Part shown: positions 32,581-40,169 of the stretch, piece by piece
Position numbering within the stretch: position 1 is the first letter of the stretch
Layout: each line of letters begins with the position of its first letter
NCBI RefSeq assembly: GCF_000526155.1
Contig: NZ_JAFN01000001.1
Location: 3,846,264-3,910,263, forward strand
DNA from: Deferrisoma camini S3R1
Lineage (GTDB): Bacteria > Desulfobacterota > Deferrisomatia > Deferrisomatales > Deferrisomataceae
Direction: 5' to 3'
Length of the DNA: 64,000 nt
Made by a program: the position numbers and the translations under genes
The notes under the pieces: generated by a model
The model's input: the letters and a program-made list of their open reading frames with translations, nothing else
What the model was told of the DNA's origin: nothing
Databases searched by the model: none

Positions 32581-34808
32581 GGCGGTGGCTGTGGGATGCT
32601 CCGATCCACCGGAAGGTGGCCGGGCTGATCCTCGGAGGGAGCCTGCTGGTGGTGGGGGCGACCTCGGCCGTGTTCGTGGCCTGGGAGATCCGTACCGCCC
32701 GCAGGCAGGCCGTCGAGGCCCTGGAGGGGATGGCCACGGTCCTCGCCTTCAACGCGGCCCCTGCCGTTGCCTTCGACGACCCGGCGGCGGCCCGGCAGGT
32801 GCTCCTCCCCCTTCGGGAGATCCCGGACGTGGAGGGTGCGGTGCTGTGGACGAGGACCGGCCGCGAGTTCGCCCGGCTGTCGTGCCGGCCCGGGGCGTTT
32901 CAGGCGCCCGGGCCTCCGACCGATGCGGGGGGGCGGTTCCGCGACGGGGGGCTGGAGGTGACCCGGCCGGTGGTGCTCGACGCCGATCCGGTGGGGTGGC
33001 TGTGGATACGAAGCGACCTGGCGAGCCTGCGCACGAGGCTGGCCAGGTACGCGGCCGTGGCGGGCGTGGCCCTGGCCGCGGCCGTGGCGGCCGCGCTGGG
33101 CGTGGCCTGGGTGCTCCACCGGTTGGTTTCGGACCGAATCCGGACCGTGGCCGGCGTGGTGGAACGGGCGGCGAGCCGAAGGGACTACGGGGGACGGGTT
33201 CGGCCCGCCGGCCGGGACGAGGTGGGGGTGCTCGAGGCGGGCGTGAACCACCTGCTGGAGGCGGTCGAGGCCCGGGAGGCGGAGCTGCGGCAGCACCGGG
33301 ATCGGCTCGAGGAGTTGGTGGCCGAGCGGACCCGGGATCTGCAGCGGGCCAAGGAGGAGGCCGAGCATGCCAGCCGGGCCAAGAGCCGGTTCCTCGCCCT
33401 GGTGAGCCACGAGCTGCGCACCCCCCTCAACGGTCTCCTGGGGCATCTGGAGTTGTGGTCCCGGGAGAACCCCCCGGACGAGCACGGGCGGTTGGAGCAG
33501 ATCGCCTCGGCCGCCCAGACCCTGAGGGCCCTGGTGGAGGATCTGCTGGACGTGGGTCGGATCGAGGCGGGGGATCTGCGGCTGGACGCCCGGCCGTTCT
33601 CCCCTCTGGCTACGGCCCGGGAGGTGGTGGAGGCGTTCCGGCCCCGGGCGGCGGCCAAGGGGCTGTCCGTGCGCTTCGCCGCCGGGCCCGGGGTGCCCGA
33701 GGCCGTGCGGGGGGACCCCCTGCGGGTCCGCCAGATCCTGTGGAACCTGCTGGACAACGCGGTGAAGTTCACGCAGCGGGGCGGGGTGGAGGTGCGGTGC
33801 TCGGCCGGGCCCGGGGGCCGGGGGGTGTGCTTCGAGGTGGAGGACACCGGCCCGGGGATCCCGCCGGAGGCCCGGGACCGGGTGTTCCGGCCGTTCGAGC
33901 AGCTCGAGCCGCCCGACCGCAGGCGCCACGGGGGAACCGGCCTCGGGCTCACCATCTGCCGGGACCTGGTGGCCTTGATGGGGGGAACCGTTCGGCTGGA
34001 GGAGGGGGCCGGCGGTGGCGCCCGGTTCCGGGTCGAGCTTCCCCTGGCGGCCGAGGCGGGGGGGCAGCCGGGGGACGTGCGGGGGATGAGGGTGCTCGTG
34101 GTGGAGGACAACCCCATGAACCGGGACCTGGCCCGGGCCTTTCTGGAGAGCCTGGGGTGTCGGGTGGAGGAGGCGCCGGACGGCGAGACCGCCCTTCGGG
34201 CCTGGGAGGGCGGGGGCTTCGACGCCGTGCTGCTCGACTGCCAAATGCCCGGGATGGACGGGTTCGAGGTGGCCCGTCGAATTCGGGAGAGGGAAACGGC
34301 CCTGGGGCGGGACCGAACGTGGATCGTGGCCTGCACCGCGTACGGCAGTCCCGAGGACCGGGACCGGTGCCGCCGGGCCGGCATGGACGGGGTGGTGCTC
34401 AAGCCGTTCGGAGCCGAGGACCTGGTCCGGGCCCTCGGCCCGGCGCGTCGCCCGGCCGACGTGGATCCGCAGGTGGTGGAACGCATCCTGTCCCTGGATG
34501 CCGGTCGGGGAACGGGGCTGGCCCGCCGGGTGCTGGAGACCTACCGGGTCGAGGCCGAGCGGCTGCTTGACGAGCTGGAACGGGCGTTGTCCGCGGGGGA
34601 CGCCGGGGGCGTCCACGACACGGCCCACGCGCTCAAGTCGGTCAGCTTGAACGCCGGGGCCCGGGGGGTGGCCCGGATGTGCGGCGAGGTCTGCGAGCTG
34701 GCAAAGAGAGGGGATCTGGAGGGGGCGGCGGCCGCCGCGGGCGGCCTGGCAGCCGGGATGGGGGCGGCGCTCCGGGCCCTGGAACACGCATACGGGAGGG
34801 TGGCATGA
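32577..34808 (+). CDS. CHASE8-type hybrid sensor histidine kinase with receiver and HPt domains
   Basis: 743 residues from GTG, overlapping the YfiR stop (GTGA). A membrane helix at about 14-34 is followed by a periplasmic CHASE8-like domain (ALEGMATVLAFNAAPAVAFDD), a second helix at ~155-178, HAMP and a coiled coil. A HisKA domain carries LVSHELRTPLNGLLGHLE, and the HATPase shows DNAVKFT, DTGPGIPPE and GTGLGLTI. A receiver (VLVVEDNPMNRDLA, LLDCQMPGMDGF) and a C-terminal HPt domain with the phospho-accepting His (HDTAHALKSVSLNAGA) complete it. Signal input is probably controlled by the YfiR protein encoded just upstream. It is expected to relay phosphate to a regulator elsewhere or to the next gene's product. 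Confidence 0.93.
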   Translation: MRRWLWDAPIHRKVAGLILGGSLLVVGATSAVFVAWEIRTARRQAVEALEGMATVLAFNAAPAVAFDDPAAARQVLLPLREIPDVEGAVLWTRTGREFARLSCRPGAFQAPGPPTDAGGRFRDGGLEVTRPVVLDADPVGWLWIRSDLASLRTRLARYAAVAGVALAAAVAAALGVAWVLHRLVSDRIRTVAGVVERAASRRDYGGRVRPAGRDEVGVLEAGVNHLLEAVEAREAELRQHRDRLEELVAERTRDLQRAKEEAEHASRAKSRFLALVSHELRTPLNGLLGHLELWSRENPPDEHGRLEQIASAAQTLRALVEDLLDVGRIEAGDLRLDARPFSPLATAREVVEAFRPRAAAKGLSVRFAAGPGVPEAVRGDPLRVRQILWNLLDNAVKFTQRGGVEVRCSAGPGGRGVCFEVEDTGPGIPPEARDRVFRPFEQLEPPDRRRHGGTGLGLTICRDLVALMGGTVRLEEGAGGGARFRVELPLAAEAGGQPGDVRGMRVLVVEDNPMNRDLARAFLESLGCRVEEAPDGETALRAWEGGGFDAVLLDCQMPGMDGFEVARRIRERETALGRDRTWIVACTAYGSPEDRDRCRRAGMDGVVLKPFGAEDLVRALGPARRPADVDPQVVERILSLDAGRGTGLARRVLETYRVEAERLLDELERALSAGDAGGVHDTAHALKSVSLNAGARGVARMCGEVCELAKRGDLEGAAAAAGGLAAGMGAALRALEHAYGRVA

Positions 34809-36643
34809 CGGGGAGCGAACCGAAGGCCCGGGTGTTGGTGGCGGACGACGATCCGGTGGACCGGCTGCTGGCCGAGGAGGTGCTCGCGGGCGAGGGGTTC
34901 GGGGTGGAGGCGGCCGCCGACGGAGCCGAGGCGTGGGAGCGGTGCGTTCGGCGGGTGCCGGACCTGGTGGTGCTCGACCTGCTGATGCCCCGAATGGACG
35001 GGTTCGAGGTGCTCCGGCGCCTGCGGGAGGAGCCCTGGGGGCGCGACGTTCCGGTGCTGGTGTTGACCAGCCTGGACGACCTGGACTCCATCGCCAGGGC
35101 CTACGGCCTGGGCGCCACCGATTTCGCCACCAAGCCGGCCAACTGGATCGTTTTGGCCCAGCGCCTGCGCTACATGCTCCGGGCGAGCCGAATCGCCCGG
35201 GATCTGGCCGACGCCCAACGGGTGGCCCGGCTGGGGAGCTGGGTGCTCGCGCCCGACACGGGTCGGATGGCCTGGTCGGAGGAGCTTCGGCGGATGGTGG
35301 GCCGGTCCGGGGAGACCGCGCGGTCGTTCCTGGAGGCGGTGCCCGACGAGGATCGGCCGCGGGTCCTGGCGTTGTGGGACACCGCTGGCAGCGGTGGGGA
35401 GGCCGACCCCGTGGACCACGCCCTCGTCCGGCCCGACGGCACCCGGTTGTGGGTCCGGCATCGGGCCGTGGGCCGGCCGGGAGGGGGCGTCAGGGGCACG
35501 GTGCAGGACATCACGCGAGAGGCCGAGCTGGAGCGTCGGCTCCGCCAGGCCGAGAAACTGGAGGCCCTGGGCACGCTGGCCGGGGGGATCGCCCACGATT
35601 TCAACAACCTGCTGGTTCCGATCATCGGGTTCACCGATCTGGCCCTGGCCCAGCTCCCGCCGGAGAGCCCGGCCCGGGAGGGGCTCGAGCTCGTGGCCTC
35701 CACCGCCCGGCGGGCCCGGGACTTGGTGCGCCGGATCCTGGCGTTCTCCAGGGGAGCCGAGGGCCCCCGGGGACCGGTGAGCCTGCGCCAGGTGGTCTCC
35801 GAGGTGGGGGCGGTCCTGGCCGGTTCGTTGCCGCCCGGGGTGCGGTGGGTGGAGGAGGTGGAGGGGGAGGACCTGCGGGTGGAGGGGGACCCGGCCGGCC
35901 TGCACCAGGTGCTCCTGAACCTGTGCCAGAACGCGGTCCATGCCCTCGGAGAGAAGGGAGGGGAGGTGCGGATCCGAGCCGGCCGCCGGCCGGCCCCCGG
36001 CGGGGGCGAGGAGGTGTGCATCGAGGTGGCCGACACGGGTTGCGGCATGCCCCCGGAGGTGCGCGAACGGGCCTTCGAGCCCTTCTTCACCACCAAGCCG
36101 GTGGGGCAGGGCACGGGCCTGGGACTCAGCGTGGTCCACGGTGTGGTGAAGGGGATGGGGGGGCGGGTGGAGGTGGAGAGCACCCCGGGCGAAGGGTCCA
36201 CGTTCCGGGTGTTCCTGCCGCCGTGCCCGGACGGGGCGGCGCCTGAGCCGGCCCGGCCCGGCCGCCGGGTCGGGGCCCTCTCCATCCTGTTGGTGGACGA
36301 CGAGGTGGCCCTTCTGCGCTATGGCAGCGCCGTGCTGGAGCGGGCCGGCCACCGGGTGGACGCGTGTGCCGACCCGCGGGAGGCCCTGGAGCGGATCCGG
36401 CGGGAGCCCCACCGGTACGACTTGGTGATGGCCGACCGGGCCATGCCCGGGATGAGCGGGGATGCGCTCCTGGCCGCGGCTCGCAGGCTGCGCCCCGACC
36501 TGCGCACGATCCTGTGCACGGGCGGCGCCGCCGGCACCGAACGGCCCGAGACGGCCGACCGGGTGGTGCTCAAGCCCCTCGCCCCCGACGAGATCGTGGC
36601 CGTGGTGGAGGAGGTGGTGGCGGCCCAAGGCCGGGGCTCTTGA
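34805..36643 (+). CDS. Receiver-PAS-histidine kinase-receiver protein
   Basis: 612 residues; its ATG overlaps the previous stop (ATGA), so it is translationally coupled. An N-terminal receiver (VLVADDDPVDRLLAEEVL, VVLDLLMPRMDGF) is followed by a PAS-like domain, a HisKA of the DFNNLL type (GGIAHDFNNLLVPIIGF), a HATPase (NLCQNAVHALGEKG, DTGCGMPPE, GTGLGLSV) and a second receiver (ILLVDDEVALLRYG, MADRAMPGMSGD). It is soluble with no DNA-binding output. It is probably the acceptor of the upstream hybrid kinase and part of a multistep relay begun at the TonB receptor/YfiR pair. Confidence 0.92.
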   Translation: MTGSEPKARVLVADDDPVDRLLAEEVLAGEGFGVEAAADGAEAWERCVRRVPDLVVLDLLMPRMDGFEVLRRLREEPWGRDVPVLVLTSLDDLDSIARAYGLGATDFATKPANWIVLAQRLRYMLRASRIARDLADAQRVARLGSWVLAPDTGRMAWSEELRRMVGRSGETARSFLEAVPDEDRPRVLALWDTAGSGGEADPVDHALVRPDGTRLWVRHRAVGRPGGGVRGTVQDITREAELERRLRQAEKLEALGTLAGGIAHDFNNLLVPIIGFTDLALAQLPPESPAREGLELVASTARRARDLVRRILAFSRGAEGPRGPVSLRQVVSEVGAVLAGSLPPGVRWVEEVEGEDLRVEGDPAGLHQVLLNLCQNAVHALGEKGGEVRIRAGRRPAPGGGEEVCIEVADTGCGMPPEVRERAFEPFFTTKPVGQGTGLGLSVVHGVVKGMGGRVEVESTPGEGSTFRVFLPPCPDGAAPEPARPGRRVGALSILLVDDEVALLRYGSAVLERAGHRVDACADPREALERIRREPHRYDLVMADRAMPGMSGDALLAAARRLRPDLRTILCTGGAAGTERPETADRVVLKPLAPDEIVAVVEEVVAAQGRGS

Positions 36644-36732
36644 CCCCTGACGGTCCCTCCCAGGCTCTCCAGGGCCGGGCAACGGGGAAGGGTAACTTTC
36701 GCTGCCCAGCCGTCCCGCGGGCCAAAGGCCCC

Positions 36733-36760
36733 AGACCGAAGACCGAAGACCGTCGACCGA
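36733..36760. repeat. Four-copy 7-bp tandem repeat (AGACCGA)
   Basis: Units AGACCGA, AGACCGA, AGACCGT, CGACCGA lie between the convergent kinase and purN genes. Just upstream (36686-36701) is GGGGAAGGGTAACTTTC; a close reverse-oriented relative occurs near 52380. No function is apparent. Confidence 0.5.
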
Positions 36761-36769
36761 AGTTAGCGC

Positions 36770-37423
36770 TCAAAACCGGACGCTGGGGTTGTGGAGGGTG
36801 CCCGAGCCCGGGCTTGGCGGGTCCAGGAACACCCGCCGGCCTTCCACCCGCAGGCGCCCCTCGGCCAGGTACTGGAGGGCCTGGGGGTAGATCCGGTGCT
36901 CCTCCCGGAGGATCCGGGCGGCGAGCGTCTCCGGGGTGTCGTCGTCGCGTACGGGCACCACGGCCTGGCAGATGATGGGACCGGTGTCGGTGCCCTCGTC
37001 CACGAAGTGGACCGTGCACCCCGAGAACTTGGCCCCGTGGGCCAGCACCTTCTCGTGCACGTGCAACCCCGGGAACGCCGGCAGCAGGGCCGGATGGATG
37101 TTCACGACCCGGCCGGGGAACGCGGCCAGCAGTTCGCCGGTGACGAGGCGCATGTACCCGGCCAGGGCCACGGTGTCCACCCCGTGGGCGCGCAGCACCT
37201 CGACCACCGCCCGATCGTGCTCCTGACGGGGCCGGCCGGGATCCCACGGCACCACCCGGGCCGGCACGCCGGCCCGGCGGGCCCGCTCCAGGCCGTAGGC
37301 GTCGGGGGTGTCGCTCACCACCACCCGGACCTCGGCGTCCAGCCGGCCTTCGCGGCTCGCGTCCAGGATGGCCTGGAGGTTCGAGCCGCTGCCCGAAACC
37401 AGCACCCCGAGCCGCAGGCTCAT
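36770..37423 (-). CDS. purN: Phosphoribosylglycinamide formyltransferase
   Basis: 217 residues, normal length for the folate-dependent GAR transformylase of purine synthesis (third step). It starts LGVLVSGSGSNLQAIL, which binds the ribosyl phosphate. The catalytic Asn and His lie in VVNIHPALLPAFPGLH and the catalytic Asp in VDEGTDTGPII. The start ATG overlaps the purM stop codon (ATGA), so purM and purN form a two-gene operon. It converges on the signalling operon to its left, with 126 bp between. Confidence 0.95.
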   Translation of the reverse strand: MSLRLGVLVSGSGSNLQAILDASREGRLDAEVRVVVSDTPDAYGLERARRAGVPARVVPWDPGRPRQEHDRAVVEVLRAHGVDTVALAGYMRLVTGELLAAFPGRVVNIHPALLPAFPGLHVHEKVLAHGAKFSGCTVHFVDEGTDTGPIICQAVVPVRDDDTPETLAARILREEHRIYPQALQYLAEGRLRVEGRRVFLDPPSPGSGTLHNPSVRF

Positions 37424-38466
37424 GCGGCCCACTCCAGGGGGGACTGATCCTCGGCCCGCTCCTCGATGGTGCCGATGACCCACGCGGTCTCGCCCAGGGC
37501 CTCGAGACGGGCCAGGGTCTCCTCCTCCTCCTCGGGGGGCACGATCACCACCAGGCCCACGCCGCAGTTGAACGTGCGGTACATCTCCTCTTCCGGCACG
37601 GGGCCCAGCTCCTGGAGCAGCCGGAACAGCGCGGGCATCTCCCAGGCGCCCCGGTCCACCACGGCCCGGCATCCGTGGGGGAGAATGCGGGGCAGGTTCT
37701 CGGGGATGCCCCCTCCCGTGATGTGGGCCATGCCCTTCACGGTGAAGTCCCGGATCAGGTTCAGCACGGTGCGCACATAGATCCGGGTGGGGGTGAGGAG
37801 CACCTCCCCCAAGGGCTTTCCCAGTTCGGGGAACACGTGGTCCAGTCCGAACCGACCCCCATCGAGGAGGATCTTGCGGGCCAGCGAGTACCCGTTGCTG
37901 TGGAGCCCCGTGGAGCCCAGCCCCACGATCCGGTCCCCTACCGTGATGCTCGACCCGTCGATCATCCGGTCCCGGTCCACCACGCCCACGCAGAAGCCGG
38001 CCAGGTCGTACTCCCCTTCGGGGTACATGCCCGGCAGTTCCGCGGTCTCACCCCCCACCAGGCTGCACCGGGCCTCCTGGCAGCCCGCCGCGATGCCCCG
38101 GATCACGGCCTCGGCCACGCCCGGCTCCAGCCGGCCCGTGGCGAAGTAGTCCAGAAAGAACAGGGGCTCCGCTCCCTGGACCACCACGTCGTTGGCGCAC
38201 ATGGCCACCAGGTCGATGCCCACGGTGTCGTGGACCCCGGTCTGGAACGCGATCCTCAGCTTGGTGCCCACCCCGTCCGTGGAGCTCACGAGCACGGGGT
38301 TCTCCAGCGGGAACTCGGCCAGGGAGACGGCCGCGCCGAACCCACCCACGTCGCTCATCACCTCGGGCCGGAGGGTGGGCTTCACGAACTCGCGGATCCG
38401 GTCCACCAGGCCGGCGGCCGCGTCGATGTCCACTCCCGCATCCCGGTAGGTCAGGGGCTTCTTCAC
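37420..38466 (-). CDS. purM: Phosphoribosylformylglycinamidine cyclo-ligase (AIR synthetase)
   Basis: 348 residues. Conserved segments are LTYRDAGVDIDAAAGLVDRI, VLVSSTDGVGTKLRIAF, GIDLVAMCANDVVVQGAEPLFFLDY, CSLVGGETAELPGMY and GLGSTGLHSNGYSLAR. It makes aminoimidazole ribotide with ATP in purine synthesis, the step after FGAM formation. GTG is taken as the start because GGGAGGTGAACCC lies directly upstream and family homology begins there; the longer open frame runs into a divergent gene. It is divergent from the flavodoxin gene across 169 bp. Confidence 0.96.
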   Translation of the reverse strand: MKKPLTYRDAGVDIDAAAGLVDRIREFVKPTLRPEVMSDVGGFGAAVSLAEFPLENPVLVSSTDGVGTKLRIAFQTGVHDTVGIDLVAMCANDVVVQGAEPLFFLDYFATGRLEPGVAEAVIRGIAAGCQEARCSLVGGETAELPGMYPEGEYDLAGFCVGVVDRDRMIDGSSITVGDRIVGLGSTGLHSNGYSLARKILLDGGRFGLDHVFPELGKPLGEVLLTPTRIYVRTVLNLIRDFTVKGMAHITGGGIPENLPRILPHGCRAVVDRGAWEMPALFRLLQELGPVPEEEMYRTFNCGVGLVVIVPPEEEEETLARLEALGETAWVIGTIEERAEDQSPLEWAA

Positions 38467-38548
38467 GGGTTCACCTCCCAATCCCCCCGAAAACGAAGCC
38501 GGTAGCCTAGCCAATGGCCCCGGGGGTGTCAATCGGCCCGCCCCGCGG

Positions 38549-38577
38549 TTGCCGGGTTCGGGCGCCGTCCGTACAAT
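38549..38577 (+). promoter_or_regulatory. Sigma-70-like promoter of the flavodoxin gene
   Basis: TTGCCG (38549-38554), a 17-base spacer and TACAAT (38572-38577), 58 bp before the start codon. It is a good -10 in an otherwise GC-rich divergent intergenic region. Confidence 0.6.
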
Positions 38578-38635
38578 GCCGCCAACCCTTGGCGCATCGC
38601 ATCCCTTCGGCCGAGAACCACGAGGAGGACTTTCC

Positions 38636-39121
38636 ATGGTGCAGATCCTGGTGTCGTACTCCAGCCGTTCCGGAAACACCGAGAAGTTGGCCCGGGCCGT
38701 GGCCCGGGGGGCCGAGCAGGCGGGAGCCCGGGTGGTGTGCAAGCGGGCCTCCGACACCACCAAGGAGGACCTCCTGGCGGCCGACGGCATCATCCTGGGC
38801 AGCCCCGTGTACTTCGGAACGGTCACCGCCGAGATGAAGGACCTGATCGACCGCAGCGTGGGGGCCCGGCGCAAGCTGCGAAACAAGGTGGGCGCGGCGT
38901 TCACCACCGGCGGCCACCACACCGGGGGCAAGGAGACCACCCTGCTCAGCATGCTGATGGCCTTCCTGATCCACGAGATGGTGGTGGTGGGCGACCCCAT
39001 CGAGACCGGGGGGCACTACGGGGTGGCCTGCCTGGGGGCCCCGTCCGCGGACGACGAGCGGGCCGGCGAGCTCTTGGGCGCCCGGGTGGCGGACGTGGCC
39101 CGGCGGCTCAAGGCCGCCTAG
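38636..39121 (+). CDS. Flavodoxin-family protein (NAD(P)H:quinone oxidoreductase/WrbA-like)
   Basis: 161 residues. The FMN phosphate-binding loop is at the N-terminus (VSYSSRSGNTEKLARAV). Then come the GSPVYFGTVTAEMKDLIDR segment and the GAAFTTGGHHTGGKETTLLSML segment, both typical of WrbA-like flavoproteins. It is likely to bind FMN and to reduce quinones or act as a redox partner in anaerobes. The ATG has GAGGAGGAC upstream. The stop codon lies inside the left arm of the palindromic element starting at 39118, so that element landed at, or supplies, the gene end. Confidence 0.88.
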   Translation: MVQILVSYSSRSGNTEKLARAVARGAEQAGARVVCKRASDTTKEDLLAADGIILGSPVYFGTVTAEMKDLIDRSVGARRKLRNKVGAAFTTGGHHTGGKETTLLSMLMAFLIHEMVVVGDPIETGGHYGVACLGAPSADDERAGELLGARVADVARRLKAA

Positions 39122-39353
39122 TGTCATGGTTCGCAAGTTCGTGCATTCCCCGAGGGGTGGGGCTGGGGGCCCCTCCTTCGCTGAACGGCCTCGCAGGGGC
39201 CGCCTCGGCGCGGTCCGCTGCGGCGCGTGAGAGCACGCGCCGCGGCCGCTCCCCTGGCGCCGGGCGGCCCGGGCTGCTCGGCTGTCGCGCTTCGTCGGAG
39301 CCCCCAGCCCCACCGCCGCAACGGACATACGTTCTTACGGAACGAAACACTAG
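39118..39353. repeat. 236-bp imperfect palindrome with CTAGTGT ends (MITE-like)
   Basis: The ends are CTAGTGT and ACACTAG. The outer arms (39118-39170 and 39300-39353) are inverted copies; the block GGTGGGGCTGGGGGC at 39156 is repeated perfectly inverted at 39300-39314. The arms remain related to the centre, where GCGGCGCGTG / CACGCGCCGC pair around AGAG (39220-39243). No gene is inside. The structure fits a miniature inverted-repeat transposable element or a large cruciform; as RNA it could also end the flavodoxin transcript. Confidence 0.75.
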
Positions 39354-39368
39354 CCCTCCCGGTTTCTG

Positions 39369-40169
39369 GTGGTGAACGTGTCGCGGAAGTCGGCTTCGCC
39401 CCGTATCGTGGCCGTGGGCACCGGGACCTGCGTGCCCCGCCTGGACCGGCGCGGGCCGTGCACCCTGCTGGAGTGCGAGGGGTTCCGGGCGGCCGTGGAC
39501 CTGGGCCTGGGGGCCCTCCACGGGCTCCTGGCGGCCGGGGTCCGCCACACCCAGCTGGACGCGGTGGTGTTCACCCACCTCCACCCGGACCACACGGCGG
39601 AGCTGGTTTCCCTGCTGTTCGCGGCCCGATACGACGAGGCTCCCCGGGTCCGGCCCCTGGCCCTGGTGGGGGGGCCGGGGCTCCGGGAGTTCCGGGGGGC
39701 CCTGGGCCGGGCCTACGGGGGGTGGATCGAGCCCGAAGGGTACCGACTGGAGTGGAGGGAGGTGGGGCCCCACGCCGCGTTCGAGGTGGGGCCCTGGCGG
39801 GTGCGTACGGCCCCGGCGGCCCACCACCCGTCGAGCCTCGCCCTCCGGTGGGAAACCGAGGGGTTCAGTGCGGTGTTCACCGGCGACACCGGGCCCCACC
39901 CCGCGCTCGCCGGGTTCGCCCGGGGGGTGGACCTCCTCGTTGCCGAGGCCAGCCTGCCGGAAGGCGAGGCCTTCGACCGGCACCTGACGGCCCGCCAGGC
40001 CGGGGACCTGGCTCGGGAGGCCGGAGCCGGGCGCCTGGTGCTCCACCACCTGTACCCTTCGGCCGACCGCGCCGCTCCGGAGCGCCACGCCCGCGAGGCG
40101 TTCGAGGGGCCGGTGGTGGTGGCCCGCGACGGGCTCCGGCTGTGGCCCCCCGGCCCGGACGATTCATGA
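39369..40169 (+). CDS. Metallo-beta-lactamase-fold hydrolase (ribonuclease Z-like)
   Basis: 266 residues. The metal site is complete: THLHPDHTAE, later AAHHPSS, FTGDTGPHPAL and LVLHHLYPSAD. The N-terminal IVAVGTGTCVPRLDRRGP is like the ribonuclease Z/AtsA branch of the fold. It is short for RNase Z and lacks an obvious exosite arm, so a small-molecule hydrolase is equally possible. It begins with GTG-GTG just after the palindromic element, which may therefore have inserted between it and its promoter. It converges with the HD-GYP gene, overlapping by 6 bp. Confidence 0.85.
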   Translation: MVNVSRKSASPRIVAVGTGTCVPRLDRRGPCTLLECEGFRAAVDLGLGALHGLLAAGVRHTQLDAVVFTHLHPDHTAELVSLLFAARYDEAPRVRPLALVGGPGLREFRGALGRAYGGWIEPEGYRLEWREVGPHAAFEVGPWRVRTAPAAHHPSSLALRWETEGFSAVFTGDTGPHPALAGFARGVDLLVAEASLPEGEAFDRHLTARQAGDLAREAGAGRLVLHHLYPSADRAAPERHAREAFEGPVVVARDGLRLWPPGPDDS

